Shown here piece after piece: positions 44,064-52,443 of a DNA stretch of 64,000 nucleotides. Below the pieces are notes generated by a model. It was not told the origin of the DNA. It did not search any database and worked only from the letters and a program-made list of their open reading frames with translations. Location: positions 754,001-818,000 of the forward strand of contig NZ_CP128650.1 in NCBI RefSeq assembly GCF_030644225.1. Reading direction: 5' to 3'. This DNA is from Selenomonas dianae. Its GTDB lineage: Bacteria; Bacillota; Negativicutes; Selenomonadales; Selenomonadaceae. How positions within the stretch are numbered: the stretch's first letter is position 1; every line of letters starts with the position of its first letter. The translations under genes were made by a program, and so were the position numbers.

Positions 44064-45446
44064 TTGTCCTATCACAATCAGTCTGCGCTCGTCATCGGGG
44101 CGGGCATCAGCGGTTTCGCGGCGGCAAAATACCTTGCGGCGGCGGGCGCGCGCGTGACGCTCTCGGATGCGAAGGATGAGGCGGACGCGGAAAAAGATGC
44201 GGTAACGCAGCAGCATATTGAGGCTTTACGGGCGCAGGGAATTTCCTGCGTCTTTGGTGCACAAAGGGAAGAACTTCTGGACGGTACGGATCTCATCGTC
44301 CTTTCGCCCGCCGTGCCCGAGCGCATCCCGCTCGTTTGCGCAGCGCGAGAGCGTGGCATCCGTGTCACGACAGAGGTGGAGCTTGCGGGTGAGATTGCGT
44401 CTGCGCCCATCTATGCCATCACGGGGACGAACGGCAAGACTACGACAACGACCTTGCTCGGGGAACTCCTGCGCGCACATTTTCCTGCGGTCGGTGTCGG
44501 CGGCAATATTGGCGTTCCACTGATCGACGTGGCTCAGGAAACTCCTGCGGACGGCGCAATCGCGGCGGAGATCTCAAGCTATCAGATGGAGGCGACTACG
44601 CATTTTCACGCGCATATCGTCGCTGAGTTGAACGTAACCCCCGACCACATCGTCCGTCACGGCTCGATGGAGGTCTATCAGGCGATGAAGGAAAAGCTCT
44701 TTGCCGCGCAGACGGCGGCCGACTTCCTCGTGCTGAACTATGACGACCCGCATACGCGCGGTATGGCGGAGCGTGCAAAGGGCAAAGTATGCTTCTTCAG
44801 CCGCCGTGAGGAACTGACGGAGGGGGCGACCGTGCGTGCGGACGGCATGATCGTCATCCGCTGGGACGGTGCGGAACACGTGCTGATTCGGACGGATGAA
44901 CTCGGCATTCCGGGCGGACACAACATCGAGAACGCGCTCGCGGCGGCGGCGATGGCATTTCTCGCTGGCGTGACGCCCGCCGAGATGCGTCCCGTGCTGC
45001 GCGCGTTCAAGAGTGTGGAGCACCGTATCGAGTTTGTGCGCACCGTGGACGGTGTCAGATATTACAACGACTCGAAGGCGACGAATACGGACTCGGCGAT
45101 CAAGGCACTTGAGGCGTTCGTCGGACATATCATCCTGATTGCGGGCGGCGACGACAAGCTGACCGATCTCACGGAGTTTATGGCACTCGTATACGCGCGC
45201 GTGGACGAGCTGATCCTTGTCGGGGACGCAGCGGAACGGTTCGCGGCGGCGGCATTGAAAGCCGGGATTGCAGCGGAGCACATTCATCGTGCGGGCTATC
45301 ATATGGAGGAAGCGGTGCGGATCGCGCATGACATTGCCGCAGTGCCGCAGACCGTCCTGCTCTCGCCCGCGTGTGCGAGTTTTGATATGTACGGTGGCTA
45401 CGAGGAGCGCGGGCGCGACTTCAAGAGGATCGTGAACGAACTATGA
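44064..45446 (+). CDS. murD: UDP-MurNAc-L-Ala: D-glutamate ligase MurD
   Basis: A 460-residue Mur ligase that adds D-Glu. N-terminal ALVIGAGISGFAAAKYL, ATP site ITGTNGKTTTTTLLGELL, EISSYQMEA, LNVTPDHIVRH and NDSKATNTDSAIKAL. The TTG at 44064 is used as start: AAGGAGGACA lies about 14 bases upstream and the protein then begins as expected. The ftsW gene that often follows murD is absent; murG overlaps by ATGA. Confidence 0.96.
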   Translation: MSYHNQSALVIGAGISGFAAAKYLAAAGARVTLSDAKDEADAEKDAVTQQHIEALRAQGISCVFGAQREELLDGTDLIVLSPAVPERIPLVCAARERGIRVTTEVELAGEIASAPIYAITGTNGKTTTTTLLGELLRAHFPAVGVGGNIGVPLIDVAQETPADGAIAAEISSYQMEATTHFHAHIVAELNVTPDHIVRHGSMEVYQAMKEKLFAAQTAADFLVLNYDDPHTRGMAERAKGKVCFFSRREELTEGATVRADGMIVIRWDGAEHVLIRTDELGIPGGHNIENALAAAAMAFLAGVTPAEMRPVLRAFKSVEHRIEFVRTVDGVRYYNDSKATNTDSAIKALEAFVGHIILIAGGDDKLTDLTEFMALVYARVDELILVGDAAERFAAAALKAGIAAEHIHRAGYHMEEAVRIAHDIAAVPQTVLLSPACASFDMYGGYEERGRDFKRIVNEL

Positions 45447-46555
45447 ACATCATCGTATCTGGCGGCGGGACGGGCGGACACATCTATCCCGCGCTCACGA
45501 TCATCCGTGCGATTCAGCGGCGCGAGCCGTCCGTACGCATCCTCTATGTCGGTGGAAAAAACGGACTTGAGGCGGATATTGTGCCGCGTGAGGGCATTGA
45601 CTTCATCGCGATGGATCTCGCAGGATTTCAGCGAAAACTGTCGCTTGAAAATGTCGGACGTGCGTGGCGTGCTCTGCGTGCGGTTGCGCGTGCACGCGGT
45701 ATTGTACACGGATTCCGTCCCGATGTCGCCATCGGGACGGGTGGCTATGTCGCGGGACCGATCCTGCTTGCGGCGAGCCTTGCGGGCGTGCCGACCCTCG
45801 TACAGGAGCAGAATGTCTTTGCGGGTGTGACGAACCGCATCCTCGCAAAATTTGCGACGGCAATCGCCGTGGGCATGGAGGATGCGCAGCGTGTATTTCC
45901 GAAGGAAAAGACGTATGTGACCGGCAATCCGATCCGCCCCGAGGTGCTGACAGCGACGCGTGCGGAGGGAGCAAGGGCGTTTGGTTTCGATCCGCTGAAA
46001 AAGACGGTGCTCGTTTCGGGCGGCAGCCGTGGGGCGCGTTCGATCAACCGTGCGATGGTCGAGGTCATCGCGCACGCGGCAGAGCAGCAGGAAGTGCAGT
46101 ACCTCCATGTGACGGGGGCGGACGAGCATGGGGACACGCTCGCACGCATTCGCAGGGCGGGTGTACGACTTGAGGAGCATCCGCATCTGCGTGTCCTGCC
46201 GTATCTCTACAATATGCCCGAGGCTATGGCGATGGCGGATGTCGCCGTCTTTCGCGCGGGCGCAACGGGGCTTGCGGAGCTTGCGGCACGGGGGGTGCCC
46301 GCGATCCTCATTCCCTATCCGTACGCAGCGGAGAACCATCAGGAGAAGAATGCGCGTGCGATGGAGGCGGCGGGCGCGGCAGAGGTCATCCTCAACCGTG
46401 ACCTGAGCGGAGATGTGCTCAGAGAGGCACTACGGAGGATGCTTGCGGACGATGCACGTCGCGCGGATATGGCGGCGGCGATGAGGAGTCTTGGAAAACC
46501 CGAGGCGGCAGAGGAAATTGCAGCGCTTGCGCTGCGGATTTGTAAAGAAGGGTGA
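45443..46555 (+). CDS. murG: UDP-GlcNAc: lipid I GlcNAc transferase MurG
   Basis: A 370-residue GT28 glycosyltransferase that completes lipid II. VSGGGTGGHIYPAL at the N-terminus, GTGGYVAGPILLAA, QEQNVFAGVTNR, VSGGSRGARSINRA and FRAGATGLAELAARG are the family motifs. It ends with a GTGA overlap into murC-ddl. Confidence 0.97.
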   Translation: MNIIVSGGGTGGHIYPALTIIRAIQRREPSVRILYVGGKNGLEADIVPREGIDFIAMDLAGFQRKLSLENVGRAWRALRAVARARGIVHGFRPDVAIGTGGYVAGPILLAASLAGVPTLVQEQNVFAGVTNRILAKFATAIAVGMEDAQRVFPKEKTYVTGNPIRPEVLTATRAEGARAFGFDPLKKTVLVSGGSRGARSINRAMVEVIAHAAEQQEVQYLHVTGADEHGDTLARIRRAGVRLEEHPHLRVLPYLYNMPEAMAMADVAVFRAGATGLAELAARGVPAILIPYPYAAENHQEKNARAMEAAGAAEVILNRDLSGDVLREALRRMLADDARRADMAAAMRSLGKPEAAEEIAALALRICKEG

Positions 46556-48891
46556 GAGCGTTGCTCAAGGATTTGAAGGGGATTCACAACATACATTTTG
46601 TCGGTATCGGCGGCGCAGGGATGAGCCCGCTCGCAAAGATTCTCCTCCTGCTCGGCTACAAGGTGTCCGGCTCCGATCAGGGGACATCGCCGATCATCGA
46701 GGAGCTTGTGCGTCTCGGCGCACGCGTATGGACGGACGGACAGCGTGCGGAGAATGTGCGCGGTGCAGATGCGATTGTTGTATCCACGGCGATTCCCTAT
46801 GACAATCCCGAGGTGATCGCAGCGTGGGATCTGCGCATTCCGAAGCTGCACCGTTCGGACATCAACGCCGCGCTCGTCAACGCGTATGACGGCATCGCGG
46901 TCGCGGGTTCGCACGGCAAGACGACGACCACTTCCATGATCGGCGTGACGCTCGACCGCGTGGGTGTGTCTCCGACCATCATTGTCGGCGGCGAGGTGCC
47001 TGACCTCGGCACGAATGCAAAGCTCGGCACGAGTCGCTATCTCGTTTCCGAGGCGGATGAGAGCGACGGCTCTTTCCTAAAGCTGCGCCCCCACGTCGCT
47101 GTGGTGACGAACGTCGAGGACGATCACATGGATCACTACGGCACAATGGAGAAGATCATCGAGGCATTCCGCACCTTCATCAATCAGGTGGATGAGGACG
47201 GGACGGCAGTTCTCTGCTTTGAAAATGAAATTTTGCGAACGCTTGCGGCAGAGACGAAACGGCGCGTGATCTCCTATGCCATCGATCAGGAGGCGGACTA
47301 TCGTGCAGCAGACATCGAGACGCACGGATCAATCATCTCCTTCACCGTATTCGAGCGCGGCGCGGAGCTGGGGCGTATCTCGCTCAACATCCCCGGGCGG
47401 CACAACGTCCTCAATGCGCTTGCGTGCATCGCCGTCGCACGCCTTGCGAACGTCGGCTTTGCACAGATACAGGACGCGCTTGCGGGCTTCCACGGGGCGA
47501 AACGCCGCTTCCAGACGAAGGGCAAGGAGCGTGGCGTCTGGGTCGTGGACGACTATGCCCACCACCCGACGGAGATCGCCGTGACGCTCACGGCGGCGCG
47601 TGCGACAAATCCCGCGCGGCTCATCTGTGTGTTCCAGCCGCACCGCTACTCGCGCACGAACCTCCTGCGTACGGAGTTCGGCGGATGTTTTGCCGCCGCT
47701 GACCTGCTCATCCTTACCGATGTCTATGCGGCGGGTGAGGCTCCGATCCCGGGCGTCAGCGGCGAGACGCTGATGGAGGAGGTCGCAAAGCAGACGGGAC
47801 AGGATGCGGTCTATCTGCCGGAGCGTGCCGACCTCGAACGCTATCTTGCACAGCATGTCCGTGCGGGCGATCTCGTCATCACCATGGGGGCGGGCAACAT
47901 CCTGGAGGTTGGGGAAACGCTTGTGGAGCAGCTGAAAAATGGGACGGCAGGCGCAGGGGAGCGGCCGATTGTCGTTGTTATGGGCGGCACATCCACCGAA
48001 GCGGAAGTTTCTCGCCGCTCGGGGGCTGCAATCCTTGAGGCACTGCGGGCGAAGGACTATCCAGCCATCGGCATGGAGCTCGTACCAACGACGTTTGCCG
48101 AGGAGATTCAAAAGCTGAATCCCGCGATCGTGTTCAACGCACTGCATGGGAAGTACGGTGAGGACGGTATTCTGCAGGGGACGCTCGATATGCTTGGCAT
48201 CCCCTACACGGGTTCGGGTGTCCGTGCAGCGGCACTTACCATGGACAAGCTGTCGGCAAAGCGCATCTTCCGTGCAGAGGGGATCAGAACACCGCGTTTC
48301 CTCTGTCTCCATGCGGGAGAGCGGGACGCGCGTATGACAGAGCGTGTGCGTGCCGAGTTTGATCTTCCTGTTGTTGTCAAAGCACCCGAGCAGGGGTCGA
48401 GCATCGGTGTCTACATCGTGACACGGGAGGAGGATTTGCAGCGCGCAATCGACGAGGCATTCTCCTACGGCAGCGAGGTGCTCATCGAGGAGTTTATCCG
48501 TGGGCGCGAGCTTACTGTTGTTGTTTGGGGTACATCGTCGGATGCACAGGCACTGCCCGTCATCGAGATCACAACGACCTCGGGACGCTACGACTACGCG
48601 AGCAAGTATACCCCGGGCGCATCGGCGCACATCGTGCCGGCACAGCTTTCACCGGAGTGCACGGCTGCCGTGCAGGAGCTCGCCGTGCGTGCGTTCCGTG
48701 CGTGTGGCTGCGCCGGGGTGGCGCGTCTGGATGTCATGCTGAGCGAAGATGGGCAGCCGTATGCGATCGAGGTCAATTCCGTGCCCGGCATGACGGCGAC
48801 ATCTCTGGTGCCCGATGCCGCGCGTGCGATCGGCATCGAGTTCCCCGAGCTCTGTGAGAAAATCCTGGCGATGGCAGGGTACCCCCGATGA
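46552..48891 (+). CDS. murC-ddl: Fused MurC ligase and D-Ala-D-Ala ligase
   Basis: A 779-residue bifunctional protein. Residues 1 to about 465 are a complete MurC (HFVGIGGAGMSPLAK, ATP site GSHGKTTTTS at 119-128, EADESDGSFL, HHPTEIAVTL), which adds L-Ala to UDP-MurNAc. From about 471 a complete D-Ala-D-Ala ligase follows (VVVMGGTSTEAEVSRRSG, FNALHGKYGEDG, KAPEQGSSIGV, EVNSVPGMTATSL). No stop or restart lies between them; the linker is about ten residues. A MurC-Ddl fusion is known from chlamydiae. No murB follows. GTG start overlaps murG; the stop overlaps ftsQ. Confidence 0.96.
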   Translation: MRALLKDLKGIHNIHFVGIGGAGMSPLAKILLLLGYKVSGSDQGTSPIIEELVRLGARVWTDGQRAENVRGADAIVVSTAIPYDNPEVIAAWDLRIPKLHRSDINAALVNAYDGIAVAGSHGKTTTTSMIGVTLDRVGVSPTIIVGGEVPDLGTNAKLGTSRYLVSEADESDGSFLKLRPHVAVVTNVEDDHMDHYGTMEKIIEAFRTFINQVDEDGTAVLCFENEILRTLAAETKRRVISYAIDQEADYRAADIETHGSIISFTVFERGAELGRISLNIPGRHNVLNALACIAVARLANVGFAQIQDALAGFHGAKRRFQTKGKERGVWVVDDYAHHPTEIAVTLTAARATNPARLICVFQPHRYSRTNLLRTEFGGCFAAADLLILTDVYAAGEAPIPGVSGETLMEEVAKQTGQDAVYLPERADLERYLAQHVRAGDLVITMGAGNILEVGETLVEQLKNGTAGAGERPIVVVMGGTSTEAEVSRRSGAAILEALRAKDYPAIGMELVPTTFAEEIQKLNPAIVFNALHGKYGEDGILQGTLDMLGIPYTGSGVRAAALTMDKLSAKRIFRAEGIRTPRFLCLHAGERDARMTERVRAEFDLPVVVKAPEQGSSIGVYIVTREEDLQRAIDEAFSYGSEVLIEEFIRGRELTVVVWGTSSDAQALPVIEITTTSGRYDYASKYTPGASAHIVPAQLSPECTAAVQELAVRAFRACGCAGVARLDVMLSEDGQPYAIEVNSVPGMTATSLVPDAARAIGIEFPELCEKILAMAGYPR

Positions 48892-49616
48892 GTTCACGCC
48901 GCATTCTGAGGGGGGCATTCTATCTCCTTGGTGCTGCTGCTGTAATCGCCGCCCTCATCTACTCGCCGCTCTTCACCTTTCAGCAACTCGTCGTGCACGG
49001 CAACGTGCATTTGGACGAGGCTGAGCTTTGCGAGATCGCACGCATTCGGTACGGTGCACGGCTCTTTGAGCTGCAGACGGATACCATGACGACGAATCTC
49101 CTTCATGATCTGCGTATTGAGTCTGCCGTTGTGCGGCGGCAGCTGCCGAACAAGATCGAGATGGAGATTGTTGAGCGCGTTCCTGTGGCGACGGTCGCCT
49201 GCGACTACGGTTATCTGGATTTTGACCGACAGGGCAAGGTTATCGCGAGCTATCGGTCGCTCAAGGGGGCGGATATTCCGATCATTACAGGGGTGCGGCT
49301 GCGGGATCTCTACATCGGGGATGACAACAACAATGCGCAGATCACATATGTGATTGCGTTTCTTGCCAAGATTGATCCGGCGGACATCGGGCAGATCTCC
49401 GAGGTCAATATCACCGTGCCGTCTGCCGTTGTCGCCTATACCAAGTCGGCTCTGCCGATTCGTCTCGGGCAGCTCGAACACATTCCCGAAAAGGCGGGGC
49501 TGACCCAGGATTTTTTGCAGGATCAAAAGACGACGCGTCATACGGTGGAGTATGTCGATTTCAGCTATGATGCACCGTTCATTAAACTCGCGGATAAGAT
49601 CACAGAAGGGAAATAA
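48888..49616 (+). CDS. ftsQ: FtsQ/DivIB cell division protein
   Basis: A 242-residue bitopic divisome protein: one N-terminal helix (about 8-28), a POTRA domain (about 29-98, FTFQQLVVHGNVHLDEAEL) and a beta domain. It bridges FtsL-type partners in the periplasmic space. Length and place in the cluster are normal. Confidence 0.92.
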   Translation: MSSRRILRGAFYLLGAAAVIAALIYSPLFTFQQLVVHGNVHLDEAELCEIARIRYGARLFELQTDTMTTNLLHDLRIESAVVRRQLPNKIEMEIVERVPVATVACDYGYLDFDRQGKVIASYRSLKGADIPIITGVRLRDLYIGDDNNNAQITYVIAFLAKIDPADIGQISEVNITVPSAVVAYTKSALPIRLGQLEHIPEKAGLTQDFLQDQKTTRHTVEYVDFSYDAPFIKLADKITEGK

Positions 49617-50318
49617 ATGAAACAATTTTGGCAGGGCGGGTGGCTTATCGCCCTCGTCTGTATCCTCATCGGCTTTATGATCGCCGTGCAGTTCCGGACG
49701 GCACGGGATGGAAAGGGAAGTCTTTCGCAGCAGCGCATTGAGGAGATTTCCGACCGTCTGCTCCAGACGGAGCATGAACGCGACGAGCTCGGTGAGGAAC
49801 TGCGCAAAATGCAGGCAGCAGCTGCGGACAAGGGAAATGTGCAGGATCAGGAGCTGCTGCGCTACCGTGCCGCACTTGTGCCTCTTGAGGGGGAAGGGGT
49901 GATCGTGCGCATGGACGACAGTGCAAAACCTGTCAAGGCGGGCGAGAATCCAAACCTCTACGTCATTCATGATGACGATCTCCTGCGCGTCATCAACGAA
50001 CTGCGTGCAGCGGGAGCGGAGGCGATCTCCGTCAACGGTCAGCGTCTCACGGGCATCTCCGAGATCCGCTGTGCAGGACCGACGCTCTCCGTGAACAATG
50101 TGCGCTCCTCCGCACCGTTCGAGGTGCGTGCCATCGGTGACAAAAAGTCGCTTGAGAACTCCCTGCGAATGCGCGGTGGTGTCGTTGAGACGCTAAGTGT
50201 CTGGGGCATCCAGCTCGATATAACGGCCAGTGATGATGTCTACATTCCGCCCTATCGCGGGAGCATCCGTCAGAGCTATGCACGTGAGACGGAAGAACGC
50301 GAGGAGGGAAGCAAATGA
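49617..50318 (+). CDS. DUF881 family membrane protein
   Basis: A 233-residue protein with an N-terminal helix (about 8-24), a coiled coil (about 36-72) and the DUF881 domain (GEGVIVRMDDSAKP, YVIHDDDLLRVINELRAAGAEAISVNGQRL, IRCAGPTLSVN). DUF881 genes are typically next to ftsQ/sbp in Gram-positive dcw clusters; the molecular role is not established. Starts immediately after the ftsQ stop. Confidence 0.9.
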   Translation: MKQFWQGGWLIALVCILIGFMIAVQFRTARDGKGSLSQQRIEEISDRLLQTEHERDELGEELRKMQAAAADKGNVQDQELLRYRAALVPLEGEGVIVRMDDSAKPVKAGENPNLYVIHDDDLLRVINELRAAGAEAISVNGQRLTGISEIRCAGPTLSVNNVRSSAPFEVRAIGDKKSLENSLRMRGGVVETLSVWGIQLDITASDDVYIPPYRGSIRQSYARETEEREEGSK

Positions 50319-50665
50319 TCTACATCGTCATGGTCAGTTTGATCATCGGTCTTGTCATTGGATATAACAGTCCGATCGTTATCCCGCTTGCCTACACGAA
50401 GCTCTTTTCTGTCGCACTCGTCGCCGCACTGGATGCGGCGTTCGGCGGCCTTCGGGCGGCTGTGGCGGAACGCTTTGACAAGCACGTTTTTGTCACGGGC
50501 TTCTTCTCGAATACACTGCTTGCGGCGGCGCTCGTCTTTATCGGCGACCGTCTCGGTATCGACCTCTACTACGTTGCGCTGCTCGCATTTGGCTTCCGTA
50601 TTTTCAAAAACCTTGCGATCCTGCGCCGCTATCTGCTCAAGGACTACCGTGACGGCGCACAATAA
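50315..50665 (+). CDS. sbp: Small basic protein Sbp (DUF1290)
   Basis: A 116-residue membrane protein with three or four helices and a basic C-terminus, of the DUF1290 family (B. subtilis Sbp), characteristically encoded between divIB/DUF881 and ftsAZ. Function unknown. It overlaps the DUF881 gene by ATGA. Confidence 0.88.
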   Translation: MIYIVMVSLIIGLVIGYNSPIVIPLAYTKLFSVALVAALDAAFGGLRAAVAERFDKHVFVTGFFSNTLLAAALVFIGDRLGIDLYYVALLAFGFRIFKNLAILRRYLLKDYRDGAQ

Positions 50666-50691
50666 ATTTATCGAAAAAACTCTGTCTGCTA

Positions 50692-50720
50692 TGGAAATAT
50701 ATTGATTTTCATGGTAAAAT
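50692..50720 (+). promoter_or_regulatory. Promoter of ftsZ
   Basis: TGGAAA (50692-50697), 17 bases, then TGG-TAAAAT (extended -10, hexamer 50715-50720), in an AT-rich 120-base gap. It would allow ftsZ to be made separately from the rest of the cluster. Confidence 0.6.
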
Positions 50721-50786
50721 ATGCGAGGATAATTATTGTTTTTTAATAGATCAGCATGATACAGACACGATATGGAGGCTGAAGCT

Positions 50787-52016
50787 GTGTTCGAAATGGA
50801 TGATAACTTTGAGGAACTCGCAAAGATCATCGTTGTCGGTGTGGGCGGCGGCGGCGGTAACGCGGTAAATAATATGATCGACTCCGGCTTGCAGGGGGTC
50901 GAGTTTGTTGCAATCAATACAGATGCACAGGCACTTCTGCAGTCGAAGGCTGCAATGCGCATTCAGATCGGTGAAAAGCGTACGCGCGGGCTCGGAGCGG
51001 GTGCACGTCCCGAGATCGGGGAGGCGGCTGCGACGGAGAGCCGTGAGAAGATTGTAGAGGCACTGCGCGGCGCAGACATGGTCTTTATCACTGCCGGCAT
51101 GGGTGGCGGCACGGGGACGGGCGCAGCTCCCGTTGTCGCGGAGTGTGCACGCGAGCTCGGCGCACTCACCGTTGCGGTTGTAACGCGGCCTTTTTCCTAT
51201 GAAGGGATGGCGCGTGCGCGCAACGCGGAGTCCGGCATTTCGAATCTGCAGCAGCATGTCGACACCATCATCACGATTCCAAACGACCGCCTCATGAAGA
51301 TCATCGACAAGAGCACGCCGGTCACCGAGGCGTTCAGCAAGGTTGATAATGTCCTCTGGCAGGGGGTCAAGGGCATCACCGACCTCATTACAAATCAGGG
51401 GGTTATCAACCTCGACTTTGCGGATGTCAAGACGACGATGTCGAATGGCGGTGCGGCGATCATGGGCATCGGCGAGGCGCGCGGCGAAGGTGCGTCCGTT
51501 GCGGCGGCAAAGGCGGCAATCGAGTCACCGTTGCTTGAGACGAGCATCGAGGGGGCGACCTCCGTCATTATGAACTTTACGGGTGCAAAGACGCTCAGTA
51601 TGCTTGAAGTCGGCGAGGCTTCGGATTGGCTCTCCAGCATGATTATGAACGCAACGAACGTCAGTCAGCCGAATATCATCTGGGGTGTTGCCGTTGATGA
51701 AAATCTTGAGGACAGTGTGCGTGTCACCGTCGTAGCGACGGGCTTCGGCCTCTCGGAGAGCGGTGCAGCCGGCAGTACGGATACAGGGCTAAGTGCGGAC
51801 TGGATCTCCATGCCGGGGATGAGCAGTGTTTCCGCCTCCAAGACCGCGGCAGCGCAGCCCGGTCAGTCGCAGCCGCAGGCACGTCCTGCCGCCGCAATCG
51901 TACCGCCGAACCTCGGCAGTGCGGCAAACAATCGTCGTATGAATGTCGTCGAGCCGAACACCGGAACGTCGGGGACGGACATCATCGATATTCCTGCATG
52001 GATGCGTCAGCGCTGA
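50787..52016 (+). CDS. ftsZ: Cell division GTPase FtsZ
   Basis: A 409-residue tubulin homologue forming the Z ring. GTP-binding [11 protein letters not shown], the tubulin signature [10 protein letters not shown], the T7-loop NLDFADVKT, a variable linker (about 325-390) and the C-terminal partner-binding peptide [15 protein letters not shown] 50787 is preferred because GGAGG lies 7 bases upstream; the ATG at 50772 would overlap that ribosome site. No ftsA is next to it. Confidence 0.97.
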   Translation: MFEMDDNFEELAKIIVVGVGGGGGNAVNNMIDSGLQGVEFVAINTDAQALLQSKAAMRIQIGEKRTRGLGAGARPEIGEAAATESREKIVEALRGADMVFITAGMGGGTGTGAAPVVAECARELGALTVAVVTRPFSYEGMARARNAESGISNLQQHVDTIITIPNDRLMKIIDKSTPVTEAFSKVDNVLWQGVKGITDLITNQGVINLDFADVKTTMSNGGAAIMGIGEARGEGASVAAAKAAIESPLLETSIEGATSVIMNFTGAKTLSMLEVGEASDWLSSMIMNATNVSQPNIIWGVAVDENLEDSVRVTVVATGFGLSESGAAGSTDTGLSADWISMPGMSSVSASKTAAAQPGQSQPQARPAAAIVPPNLGSAANNRRMNVVEPNTGTSGTDIIDIPAWMRQR

Positions 52017-52043
52017 ATGAACGTCCTTCCTGTCATATACAAT

Positions 52044-52074
52044 AAAAAAGCACCGTATCAACGGTGCTTTTTTA
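52044..52074. terminator. Bidirectional terminator between ftsZ and aroH
   Basis: AAAAAAGCACCGT and ACGGTGCTTTTTT form a perfect hairpin with A and T tracts on both sides, between convergent ftsZ (plus) and aroH (minus). Confidence 0.92.
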
Positions 52075-52080
52075 TTGCGT

Positions 52081-52440
52081 TCAGCTTTCCAGATCGGGGC
52101 GGAGTTTTGCCGCCTCCCGCAGATAGACGTGATGAATGTCCGCCTGTGCCGCATCCGTATTGACGAGGAGAAGGACGCGAATGCAGGACGGCAGACTGTC
52201 CTCGATGGCGCATTGACGTGCGTCAAAGAGCGGAACGAGATCGAAACCGGGGAGCCGACGCACGCCTGCCGTCGGAAATGCTGCCGTCAGTTCCTCGGTC
52301 GCGCTGAAAATCGCCGCGCCAATGTCTCCGGCGGTAATGGAATTTGCATGGAGGAGCTCGGTGATCAGTTCCTGTGCCGCCCGCCAGATTTCTTCCTTTT
52401 CATTGCGCCTGACTGTGATGGCGCCGCGTATACCGCGCAT
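52081..52440 (-). CDS. aroH: Chorismate mutase, AroH type
   Basis: A 119-residue monofunctional chorismate mutase of the trimeric AroH class, converting chorismate to prephenate for Phe and Tyr. Typical start RGIRGAITV, the SATEELTAAFPTAGVR segment and the CIRVLLLVNTD catalytic arginine region. It lies 3 bases downstream of the UbiB-like gene on the minus strand. Confidence 0.93.
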   Translation of the reverse strand: MRGIRGAITVRRNEKEEIWRAAQELITELLHANSITAGDIGAAIFSATEELTAAFPTAGVRRLPGFDLVPLFDARQCAIEDSLPSCIRVLLLVNTDAAQADIHHVYLREAAKLRPDLES

Positions 52441-52443
52441 ACT

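Noticed and set aside
43895-44179. Short frames inside the 158-bp repeats that translate to similar peptides (for example LNTCGLLKRA)
   Set aside because: The similarity follows from the DNA repeat. Changes between copies preserve base pairing and not the reading frame, and no ribosome site is consistent.
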